Part shown: positions 36,852-44,416 of the stretch, piece after piece
How the letters are laid out: each line of letters starts with the position of its first letter
How positions within the stretch are numbered: the stretch's first letter is position 1
Source of the DNA: CAWCUK01 sp963798775
Lineage (GTDB): Bacteria; Bacteroidota; Ignavibacteria; Ignavibacteriales; Ignavibacteriaceae
NCBI GenBank assembly: GCA_963798775.1
Contig: CAWCUK010000005.1
Coordinates: 186,001 to 250,000, forward strand
Direction of reading: 5' to 3'
Length of the DNA: 64,000 bases
Made by a program: the position numbers and the translations under genes
The notes under the pieces: generated by a model
Seen by the model: only the letters and a program-made list of their open reading frames with translations
The model's database searches: none
What the model was told of the DNA's origin: nothing

Positions 36852-37391
36852 ATGATAATTCTAGGAGTTGATCCCGGAACAAATTTTACAGGATTTGGAA
36901 TTATAAATCAGGAAAAAAATACATTTACTCACGTACAAAATGGAATTATAAAACTCCCGTCTTCCAAAACTCTTCCTTTTAAATTAGAAATAATTTATAA
37001 CGAAATTGATAAAATAATAAAAACTTATAAACCAGATGAATTTGCAATTGAAACAGCATTCTACGGAAAGAATGTGCAATCGGCGATGAAAATTGGATAT
37101 GCAAGAGGAGTTTCACTTTTGGCCGCGGTTCATAATCAAATTCCTACGAGTGAATATTCCCCGCGGGAAATAAAAAAATCGGTTGTAGGAACAGGAGCTG
37201 CGTCTAAAGAACAAGTAAGTTTTATGATTAAAACTTTACTGGAAATTAAAAACAGTATTATGCGTCATGATGAATCCGATGCGTTGGCCGTGGCATTATG
37301 TCACGCTTTCCGAATGAAATCGCCGGTAAGTAAAAGTAAAAACTGGAAAGATTTTGTTGAAGCTTTTCCCGAAAGAATTATTAACAAGTAA
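36852..37391 (+). CDS. ruvC: Holliday junction resolvase RuvC
   Basis: A 179-residue endonuclease with the RNase H-like fold. The catalytic acids are in LGVDPGTNFTGFG (Asp7), FAIETAFYGKNVQSA (Glu) and MRHDESDALAVALCH (Asp pair). It cuts Holliday junctions moved by RuvAB. It lies 11 bases before ruvA. RuvB is not in the window. Confidence 0.94.
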   Translation: MIILGVDPGTNFTGFGIINQEKNTFTHVQNGIIKLPSSKTLPFKLEIIYNEIDKIIKTYKPDEFAIETAFYGKNVQSAMKIGYARGVSLLAAVHNQIPTSEYSPREIKKSVVGTGAASKEQVSFMIKTLLEIKNSIMRHDESDALAVALCHAFRMKSPVSKSKNWKDFVEAFPERIINK

Positions 37392-37402
37392 AGTTTAAAA
37401 TT

Positions 37403-37984
37403 ATGATTGGTTATTTAAGCGGAAAAATTATATCGTCAAAACCGACAAAAATTTTAATTGATGTAAACGGAGTCGGTTATCAAGTAAATATATCTATAAA
37501 TACTTTTGAAAAAATTTCAGAAAAAGAAACAGTTTCTCTTTTTATTTATACTAATGTAAAAGAAGATTCAATAACTTTGTTTGGATTTTTCGCGGAATCG
37601 GAAAAAGAAATGTTCGAATTGTTAATTTCTGTTAACGGAATAGGGCCTAAGCTGGCGCAAAGTATTTTATCGGGAATTCTTGTTGAAGATCTAAAATCAG
37701 CAATACTACTGGGTGATGTTTCCAGAATTGTTGCCGTTCCCGGAATAGGAAAAAAGACAGCTGAAAGATTGGTACTTGAATTAAAAACTAAAGTTGATAG
37801 TGTAAAATCCGGAGAGCCGGCAGATTTTAAATCTAATATAAAAAGTGAAGCTATCGCGGCATTAACTACTTTAGGATATAATGTTAAAACCGCTGAAAAA
37901 ATCATTCATGATGTTGCTGCCGTTCAGCCAAATCTTTCTATTGAAGAATTAATAAAGAAAGCTCTAAACCAACTGAATAACTAA
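37403..37984 (+). CDS. ruvA: Holliday junction branch migration protein RuvA
   Basis: A 193-residue DNA-binding subunit. The N-terminal OB-fold is MIGYLSGKIISSKPTKILI. Two helix-hairpin-helix motifs follow, VNGIGPKLAQSILSG and VPGIGKKTAERLVLELK. The C-terminal domain (about 148-193) would bind RuvB. Directly follows ruvC. Confidence 0.94.
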   Translation: MIGYLSGKIISSKPTKILIDVNGVGYQVNISINTFEKISEKETVSLFIYTNVKEDSITLFGFFAESEKEMFELLISVNGIGPKLAQSILSGILVEDLKSAILLGDVSRIVAVPGIGKKTAERLVLELKTKVDSVKSGEPADFKSNIKSEAIAALTTLGYNVKTAEKIIHDVAAVQPNLSIEELIKKALNQLNN

Positions 37985-38038
37985 TTTATAAATTCCTAAA
38001 TAAGCTCTCCAATAATTTTTTTGGAAAGATAAACTGAA

Positions 38039-38692
38039 TTAAGCGACTTCACAAGTTAATTCAGCGACATCCAAAATTTCCGCTGTCAGTTTATCACCCG
38101 ATTCTACCTTACTAACTCCGGCCGGAGTTCCGGTAAAAACTAAATCACCTTCTTCTAAAGTCATAGTAGTGGAAATATATTGAAGAAGCTGCGTGGGATT
38201 AAAAATCATTTTATTTAATTTTTCCCGCTGCTTAATTTTACCGTTTACCGATAAAACTATTTCTTCATTTAATGTAAGACGATATTCATTTTTAGAAATA
38301 AATTCAGAAAGAACGGCGGAAGTATCAAAACATTTGGCAATCGTCCAAGGATGACCTTGTTTTTTTAACGCGCTTTGAATATCGCGTAAAGTCATATCAA
38401 GTCCAACTCCGTATCCCCCGATTGCTTCTTCGGCAGTTTTTTCATCTGCATTTTTTATTGTTTTGCCGATTAATAAAACAAGTTCAACTTCGTGATGCAT
38501 TTCGGCTGAAAATTCAGGCTTTACAATTTTTTCACCCGAATTTATTATTGCCGATGATGGTTTTATAAAAAGTACAGGTTTTTGCGGTACTTCGTTTCCC
38601 AATTCTTTTGCGTGATCAACATAATTTCTGCCGACGCAAACAATTTTACCAACCGTAACTTCTTTTCCGCTTTTTAATTTTACTGATTTCAT
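38039..38692 (-). CDS. Fumarylacetoacetate hydrolase family protein (acylpyruvase-like)
   Basis: A 217-residue FAH-fold enzyme. KIVCVGRNYVDHAKELGNEVP and the metal-binding HHEVELVLLIG are present, as are GYGVGLDMTLRDIQ and GDLVFTGTPAGVS. The short form resembles FAHD1-type acylpyruvase/oxaloacetate decarboxylase and YcgM. It would cleave C-C bonds in beta-diketo acids in the cytoplasm with Mg. Convergent with ruvA; the PaiB-like gene is immediately upstream on the same strand. Confidence 0.86.
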   Translation of the reverse strand: MKSVKLKSGKEVTVGKIVCVGRNYVDHAKELGNEVPQKPVLFIKPSSAIINSGEKIVKPEFSAEMHHEVELVLLIGKTIKNADEKTAEEAIGGYGVGLDMTLRDIQSALKKQGHPWTIAKCFDTSAVLSEFISKNEYRLTLNEEIVLSVNGKIKQREKLNKMIFNPTQLLQYISTTMTLEEGDLVFTGTPAGVSKVESGDKLTAEILDVAELTCEVA

Positions 38693-38730
38693 AATTATAA
38701 CCGTTGATGAATAATTTCTGATTTAATAAA

Positions 38731-39360
38731 TCAAAGATAATTATTTTTTGAATAATATTTTTTCATAAATTCTGCTAATTCCTTCTGAATGTTAGTCCCT
38801 TTTTCAAAAAAATTTATAATATTTTCCCTCTCTTTAACTGATTTATTTTGGCTCAGCTTAAACTGTCCTTCCAAACGCGTAACTTTTATTTCAAAAGCCG
38901 TAATTAGACTCATTAAATCATCTATATAATCTTTCGAAAGTTCATTCCATTTTTTCTTAAACTCCGGTTCAAAACAATTAAAAGATTTTTCCATTATTTC
39001 AAAATATTTTTCTTTATCAAAAAATACAATCGGAGTTCCGTAAGCGTGTACGGTAGTAAAATCCCATGTCGGCACATTTTCTTTTTCTTCATATAGAGTG
39101 GGAGAAACATAAGAATGCGCTCCCCGGAAAATAATTAATATTTCTTTTCCTGGTTCAAAATATTTCCATTGTTGGTTTTTCTTTGCCATATGTCCGCTAA
39201 GCGTAATTATTTGTTTATCGGATTTTTCAACAATTAAGGGAAGATGAGTAGCTGCCGGAACTTTATTTTGTACAGATACTAATGCTGCAAAATTATTTTT
39301 CTGCATAAACTCAAGAAGGACATCTTCATCAACTTCTTTAAAAGATTTTGGGATGTACAT
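38731..39360 (-). CDS. PaiB-like FMN-binding protein
   Basis: A 209-residue protein starting MYIPKSFKEVDED, as is typical of the PaiB (FMN_bind_2) family. LVSVQNKVPAATHLPLIV, SGHMAKKNQQWKYF and YVSPTLYEEKENVPTWDFTT match the split-barrel flavin fold. The founding member was described as a negative regulator of sporulation and degradative enzymes; most members have unknown roles. I start at the ATG at 39360, since 18 more residues from an upstream frame have no family similarity. Confidence 0.85.
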   Translation of the reverse strand: MYIPKSFKEVDEDVLLEFMQKNNFAALVSVQNKVPAATHLPLIVEKSDKQIITLSGHMAKKNQQWKYFEPGKEILIIFRGAHSYVSPTLYEEKENVPTWDFTTVHAYGTPIVFFDKEKYFEIMEKSFNCFEPEFKKKWNELSKDYIDDLMSLITAFEIKVTRLEGQFKLSQNKSVKERENIINFFEKGTNIQKELAEFMKKYYSKNNYL

Positions 39361-39501
39361 AAAAATTCCGTAAAATTTTTTAATAATTAAAAATTGATTA
39401 ATAGCACGTGTCAATATATTTATCTTGAAGCTAAGCCTTTTAAAATATATTTATCTCCACAAGAAAATATTCTATCCATTCATCAAAAAAGAGAGCGACT
39501 T

Positions 39502-40908
39502 ATGCTAGGGGGTTTAATTCCATTTGAAGGAAACAATATAGCTATAATTGAGGATAATTTTAATAAAATTTATTCTTACAAGGAATTATATAAAATTAGC
39601 AAGAGAATTGCTGACTCAATAAAAACACAAAATAAAAAACTAATTTTTTTATTTTGCGATAATTCAATAAAAACTCTTATTTCCTATTTAGTTGCTCTGC
39701 TTGCCGGAGATGCCGTAGCCTTAATTGATTCTAAAATGAATAGGATTTTTCGGGATAATCTAATTCAGTCATATAAGCCGGAAATTGTAATTGATAATCA
39801 ATTCAGAGATTATCCGAACTATATTCTCACAACGTATGATGAAAATATCAATTTCTTCAATTTAAAAGTTATTAATGATCCAAAACCGATTCATGACGAT
39901 TTAGCCGTTCTGCTTTCAACATCAGGCTCAACGGGTTCTCCAAAATTCGTCCGATTGTCTCACAAAAATTTAATTTCAAACGCAGCATCAATTTCAGAAT
40001 ATTTAAATATTAACGAAAATGAACGTCCTATTACTAGTTTATCTATGAGTTATTCATATGGATTATCTGTAATTAATAGTCATTTAATTAAAGGGGCATC
40101 GATAGTTTTAACTAATAAGTATTTTGTCTTTAATGATTTTTGGCAGGCTTTTAATAAATATCGATGTACATCTTTTGCCGGTGTTCCATACAGTTATCAA
40201 CTTTTGAAAAAAAGAAATTTTCACAATTATAACCTTCCTTCTCTTAAAAAATTAACTCAAGCAGGCGGAAGACTAACAACTAATTTTCTTGATTATTTTC
40301 ATGAACTTTCTAAACAGCGGAATTTTGAATTTATTGTTATGTACGGACAAACGGAAGCGACTGCCAGAATTTCATATTTACCATATAATAAATTATCAGA
40401 AAAAACTGGTTCGATAGGTAAACCTATACCTAACGGAGAATTAAAATTATTATGGCAAGATAAAGAAGTTACTGCCCCATATGAAGCCGGCGAATTAGTA
40501 TATTACGGAGAAAATGTTATGATGGGATACGCGACTTCCAGAGAATGCTTAGCCAAAGACGATGAATTAGGCGGAATATTAAAAACAGGTGATCTGGCAA
40601 TAAAAGATGAAGAAGGATATTTCTACTTAACCGGAAGATTGAAACGATTCGTAAAAATTCATGGATATAGATTTAACCTTGATCATCTCGAAAAAATTCT
40701 TGAAGAAGATTTTACCGTACCAATCGCGTGTTTAGGGGACGACAGCCAATTGAGAGTTTTTGCTCAAGGCAGAAGCGTAGAAGTTGATTTAATTAAAAGA
40801 AGAATTTTAGAAGAATTTAAACTTCATCCTTCTTCGGTAAAAGTTGAATGTATTGAAAGAATACCTTTAACTACTTCCGGGAAAAAAGATTATTTAAATA
40901 TGTCTTAA
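39502..40908 (+). CDS. AMP-forming acyl/aryl-CoA ligase superfamily (ANL) enzyme
   Basis: A 468-residue adenylate-forming enzyme. The P-loop STSGSTGSPKFVRLSHKN is near residue 135, the YGQTEAT motif near 285, the hinge TGDLAIKDEEGYFYLTGR near 365, and the C-terminal lysine motif TTSGKKDYL at the end. The substrate acid is not predictable; fatty, amino or other carboxylic acids are possible. The C-terminal domain is short. The frame extends upstream to a TTG at 39394 overlapping nothing else; I chose the ATG at 39502 because MLGGLIPFEGNN begins the conserved fold. It stands alone and diverges from the PaiB-like gene. Confidence 0.8.
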   Translation: MLGGLIPFEGNNIAIIEDNFNKIYSYKELYKISKRIADSIKTQNKKLIFLFCDNSIKTLISYLVALLAGDAVALIDSKMNRIFRDNLIQSYKPEIVIDNQFRDYPNYILTTYDENINFFNLKVINDPKPIHDDLAVLLSTSGSTGSPKFVRLSHKNLISNAASISEYLNINENERPITSLSMSYSYGLSVINSHLIKGASIVLTNKYFVFNDFWQAFNKYRCTSFAGVPYSYQLLKKRNFHNYNLPSLKKLTQAGGRLTTNFLDYFHELSKQRNFEFIVMYGQTEATARISYLPYNKLSEKTGSIGKPIPNGELKLLWQDKEVTAPYEAGELVYYGENVMMGYATSRECLAKDDELGGILKTGDLAIKDEEGYFYLTGRLKRFVKIHGYRFNLDHLEKILEEDFTVPIACLGDDSQLRVFAQGRSVEVDLIKRRILEEFKLHPSSVKVECIERIPLTTSGKKDYLNMS

Positions 40909-40914
40909 AAACTG

Positions 40915-41214
40915 TTATTCGTTTTTTCGGATAGCCTTAACTAATTCTTTTTTAGACATTTTACTGCGCCCGTTGATATCAAGCTCTTTCGCACGATTAT
41001 ATAATTCATTCTTTGTTCTATCTTCTAAAGAATGAGTAGGATTTCCCGTTCCTTCGGTTGTTTTGTTAGGCGTTCTTCCTTCTTTTCTACGAGTTTTATT
41101 TACTGTGCGGGCTGCAATTTCTTTTGCTCTTTTTGTTGATTTTCCCCTTTTTTTAGAACTTTTTTTAATGTCTTCATATTGTCTCTCGTCTTTGTTACTC
41201 CAACCCTGTGGCAT
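40915..41214 (-). CDS. Small basic Rho_N-type protein (plasmid-stabilisation-like)
   Basis: A 99-residue, strongly basic protein. MPQGWSNKDERQYEDIKKS, AARTVNKTRRKEGRTPN and a C-terminal SAP/Rho_N-like helix pair (TKNELYNRAKELDINGRSK, KKELVKAIRK) are those of a family usually labelled plasmid stabilisation or Rho termination factor N-terminal domain protein. It is chromosomal here and likely binds nucleic acid; its role is unknown. The start is clear: AAGGAGG six bases before the ATG at 41214. Confidence 0.8.
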   Translation of the reverse strand: MPQGWSNKDERQYEDIKKSSKKRGKSTKRAKEIAARTVNKTRRKEGRTPNKTTEGTGNPTHSLEDRTKNELYNRAKELDINGRSKMSKKELVKAIRKNE

Positions 41215-41310
41215 AATTACCTCCTTATTTTTTTCAAACATATCAAAGAAAAATAGAATGCGGCTTTTTAGGGCCGCACTCATGGGATCACGATTTAGTA
41301 TGGAGACTTA

Positions 41311-41808
41311 TTAAGGATAAAATCTTAAACCAAGTGCGGCATCAATTCCGGATCCAAAATCGGGCGCCAATCCAATTAATGCGCCAATTTCAAAAAAGAA
41401 TTCTAAAGGTGTCTCGTCGGGAACTACATTTACACCAAAAACACCTCTAATTCCAAGTCCTACCCCGCTGTGATAATAAATTCCTTCTTTTTTCCCTTTA
41501 TACCAAAAGCCGTTTCCTTCACCTATTCCCAGCGCTGCTCCGGGTCCGGCATAAAGTTTTGCGATATTTGAATGAAAAGCATCGAAATGCCATAAATAAT
41601 CAACTCCTATTCTAGGGCTTCCGAAATATGAAGCGCCTAAATCAACAACAAACGCATTATTTGTTTGTGTCCAAAATTTTACTGTGCCGCCTGTAGGTTC
41701 ACCTAATACTATTCCAAAACCAAATTTCTTTCCATGAACTTGAGAAAATGACTGACTAAATGAGCTAATAAATAAAAGTGCAAATAAAATTAGCAGTATC
41801 TTTTTCAT
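41311..41808 (-). CDS. Exported small beta-barrel protein of unknown function
   Basis: A 165-residue protein with a Sec signal peptide (MKKILLILFALLF, cut near SFSQ). The mature part alternates short glycine-rich strands (FGFGIVLGEPTGGTVKF, VDLGASYF, YHSGVGLGIRGVFGV) and ends in LGLRFYP, which suggests a small outer-membrane barrel. I do not recognise a characterised family member. Confidence 0.65.
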   Translation of the reverse strand: MKKILLILFALLFISSFSQSFSQVHGKKFGFGIVLGEPTGGTVKFWTQTNNAFVVDLGASYFGSPRIGVDYLWHFDAFHSNIAKLYAGPGAALGIGEGNGFWYKGKKEGIYYHSGVGLGIRGVFGVNVVPDETPLEFFFEIGALIGLAPDFGSGIDAALGLRFYP

Positions 41809-42028
41809 TCTTATTTCCTATATATAGAAGAAGTTGATTGTAACATTCAAAAACAAATATGCGGATACCGTTAATGAGTTAAAATTATTTTCGTCACAAC
41901 TTTATAGCGCCTAATAGTATATAATAAAATCGAAATTTTAGATGTTTACATCATCTTATTATTTTTTAGAAATTGAAAGTCGGGGAACTATACTTCCTTT
42001 ATTAATTGTTTTATGTATAAAATCTAAA

Positions 42029-42049
42029 AAAGGTGTTAAAGACACCTTT
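42029..42049 (+). promoter_or_regulatory. Hairpin in egtB leader
   Basis: Perfect 8-bp stem AAAGGTGT (42029-42036) and ACACCTTT (42042-42049) with a 5-nt loop, 22 bases before the egtB start. No T run follows, so it is more likely a leader or mRNA-end structure than a terminator. Confidence 0.4.
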
Positions 42050-42071
42050 AATTATATACAGGGTGATCAAA

Positions 42072-43370
42072 ATGAAAGTACAAGAATATACTTTAAATTT
42101 ACCTGTACAACCGGAGCTAAATAAAGAAATTTTAATTCAAAATTATAAGAAAATTAGAAGTTTTACTGAAAGTCTGTGCAAAACGTTAATTACGGAAGAT
42201 TATGTAATTCAATCTATGCCGGATGTTAGTCCTACAAAATGGCATTTAGCCCATACAAGCTGGTTTTTTGAAACCTTTATTTTGAAAAAAAACAGCCCGG
42301 CTTATAAAAGTCCAAAGCCGATTTACGGTTATTTGTTTAATTCTTATTACGTACAGGTAGGAGAACGTTTTAATCGGCCTCAACGGGGACTTCTTTCTCG
42401 GCCTACCGTTAAAGAGATATACGAATACCGGAAACTTGTTGATGAACAGATGTTAAATTTTCTTGAAAAAGCGAATGAAAAAGAATTATCTGAATTGGGT
42501 TTTGTTATTGAAGTAGGACTTCACCATGAACAACAGCACCAGGAATTATTATTAACAGATATAAAACATGTCTTTTCCATTAATCCGATGCACCCTATTT
42601 TACGTGAAGAGAAAGAGACATCAGGTTCGGAACCGGAAAAAATTAAATGGATAGAATTTGAAGAGGGTATTTTTGAAATAGGTAATAATTCAGAAAAGTT
42701 TTGTTACGATAATGAAACTCCCGTACACAAAGAATATTTAAATTCCTTTAAACTTGCTTCCCGCTTAATTACAAATAAAGAATATATTGAATTTATTGAA
42801 GATGCTGGATACGAACGCCCGGAGCTTTGGCTTTCTGATGGAATTGCAGCTGTAGAAAGTGAAAAATGGCAAGCGCCGATGTATTGGGAAAATAATGACA
42901 ATGAGTGGTACAATTTTAAATTAACAGGATACAAAAAAGTAAATCCGAATGAACCGGTTTGTCATATCAGTTATTATGAAGCCGACGCATTTGCCAGATG
43001 GGCGGGCTGTAGACTTGTAACCGAAGCAGAATGGGAAACAGCCGCGGGAGGTTTACAAGTTGAAGGAAATTTTGTTGAAGATGAAAATTTTCATCCAGTT
43101 CCTCTTAAAAATAACCGTCCGGGAAATTTGCATCAGATGTACGGAGATGTTTGGGAATGGACACGCAGCGCTTATTCTCCCTACCCGGGATATAAAACTC
43201 TTCCCGGTGCATTGGGTGAATATAACGGCAAGTTTATGTCCGGCCAAATGGTGTTGCGAGGAGGTTCTTGTGCAACTTCAAAATCTCATATTAGAAAAAC
43301 ATACAGAAATTTTTTCCCGCCGAATGCACGGTGGCAATTTTTGGGAATACGATTAGCAAAAGATGTATAA
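42072..43370 (+). CDS. egtB: Ergothioneine biosynthesis sulfoxide synthase EgtB
   Basis: A 432-residue non-haem iron enzyme that uses O2 to join trimethylhistidine (hercynine) to a thiol. The N-terminal DinB-like domain has the iron ligands in KWHLAHTSWFFE and GLHHEQQHQELLL. The C-terminal formylglycine-generating-enzyme-like domain has VCHISYYEADAFARWAG, GDVWEWTRSAY and GGSCATSKSHIRKTYRNF. The start is the ATG at 42072; the longer frame upstream has no similarity. It is followed by egtD after 18 bases. No egtA or egtC is present, which fits an enzyme that takes cysteine rather than gamma-glutamylcysteine, but the sulfur donor is not proven. Confidence 0.92.
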   Translation: MKVQEYTLNLPVQPELNKEILIQNYKKIRSFTESLCKTLITEDYVIQSMPDVSPTKWHLAHTSWFFETFILKKNSPAYKSPKPIYGYLFNSYYVQVGERFNRPQRGLLSRPTVKEIYEYRKLVDEQMLNFLEKANEKELSELGFVIEVGLHHEQQHQELLLTDIKHVFSINPMHPILREEKETSGSEPEKIKWIEFEEGIFEIGNNSEKFCYDNETPVHKEYLNSFKLASRLITNKEYIEFIEDAGYERPELWLSDGIAAVESEKWQAPMYWENNDNEWYNFKLTGYKKVNPNEPVCHISYYEADAFARWAGCRLVTEAEWETAAGGLQVEGNFVEDENFHPVPLKNNRPGNLHQMYGDVWEWTRSAYSPYPGYKTLPGALGEYNGKFMSGQMVLRGGSCATSKSHIRKTYRNFFPPNARWQFLGIRLAKDV

Positions 43371-43388
43371 TAATTTCGAAAGTAAAAA

Positions 43389-44336
43389 ATGACCGTGAAA
43401 ACAGAAGAAATAGTTCAAGAAGATATACTTAAAGAAGTAAAAGACGGCCTGTTAAAATCTAATAAACAGCTGCCGAGTAAGTTGTTTTATGATGAAATAG
43501 GGTCCAAACTATTTGATGAAATATGCAAACAAGAAGAATATTATCCCACGCGTACCGAAATGCAAATTCTGGAAGATAATATAGATGATATTGTTGATGT
43601 TATCGGCGAAGACGCGTTACTAGTTGAATTCGGAAGCGGAAGCAGTTTAAAAACTCGACTTATTTTGGAGAATCTAAATCAATTAGCAGGTTATATTCCG
43701 ATTGATATTTCATCCGAACATTTGAAAAATTCTGTGGAGATTTTAAATAAAAAATTCCCAGGTTTAGATATTTATCCTTTAGCGGCTGATTATACAAAAG
43801 AATTTGAACTTCCTGAAATAAGAAAGCCATATAAAAAAATTGTGGCTTACTTCCCCGGTTCTACTATTGGAAATTTTACTCCGGAAGAGGCAAAATATTT
43901 TTTAAGAAAGATCTCAAAAATTTCCGGCGCCAACGGATCACTTTTAATAGGTGTTGATTTAGATAAAGATAAAACGATTTTAGAAAAAGCTTATAATGAT
44001 TCCAACGGTATTACCGCGGCTTTTAATTTAAATATGCTTAATCATATCAACAATAAAATTGGCAGTAATTTTAATCCGAATAATTTTGATCATTATGCAT
44101 TTTATAACAGAACCGCAGGAAGAATAGAAATGCATCTCTTAAGTAAAGAAGAACAATACATCAGAATTAATGGTTCAACAATTTTTATGAAAAAAGGGGA
44201 AGATATTTTAACCGAATACAGTTATAAATACAGCTTGATAAGTTTTGCAGGTTTAGTTGATGATATTTATGATGTTAAAAAAGTTTGGCTGGATGATAAG
44301 AAGTTATTCAGTATTCAATATTTAGAAGTGAAATAA
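43389..44336 (+). CDS. egtD: L-histidine N-alpha-methyltransferase EgtD
   Basis: A 315-residue SAM-dependent methyltransferase that trimethylates histidine to hercynine, the first step of ergothioneine synthesis. LPSKLFYDEIGSKLFDEIC and EYYPTRTEMQIL are typical, followed by the SAM site LLVEFGSGSSLKTRLIL and YFPGSTIGNFTPEEA. Lies directly after egtB and is probably co-transcribed. The pair would protect against oxidants. A PLP lyase for the final step is not in the window. Confidence 0.93.
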   Translation: MTVKTEEIVQEDILKEVKDGLLKSNKQLPSKLFYDEIGSKLFDEICKQEEYYPTRTEMQILEDNIDDIVDVIGEDALLVEFGSGSSLKTRLILENLNQLAGYIPIDISSEHLKNSVEILNKKFPGLDIYPLAADYTKEFELPEIRKPYKKIVAYFPGSTIGNFTPEEAKYFLRKISKISGANGSLLIGVDLDKDKTILEKAYNDSNGITAAFNLNMLNHINNKIGSNFNPNNFDHYAFYNRTAGRIEMHLLSKEEQYIRINGSTIFMKKGEDILTEYSYKYSLISFAGLVDDIYDVKKVWLDDKKLFSIQYLEVK

Positions 44337-44373
44337 TTAGAAATAAAAAGTAAAATATTAGTTTGAGCAAAAA

Positions 44374-44408
44374 GGAAAGTCCGGCTATATAATTAACCGG
44401 ACTTTTCC
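44374..44408. terminator. Bidirectional terminator between egtD and M49 peptidase
   Basis: Stem AAAGTCCGG (44376-44384) and CCGGACTTT (44397-44405), 9 bp, 12-nt loop, extended by GG/CC with one bulge. A-rich before and T-rich after. It lies between convergent stop codons. Confidence 0.75.
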
Positions 44409-44416
44409 ATTTTAGA

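Noticed and set aside
40915..41214. Toxin-antitoxin or plasmid remnant
   Set aside because: No partner gene, no mobility genes, and the protein family is common on chromosomes.
41942..42124. 60-codon frame in the egtB leader
   Set aside because: Overlaps the real egtB start and has no family-like sequence; kept only the hairpin there.
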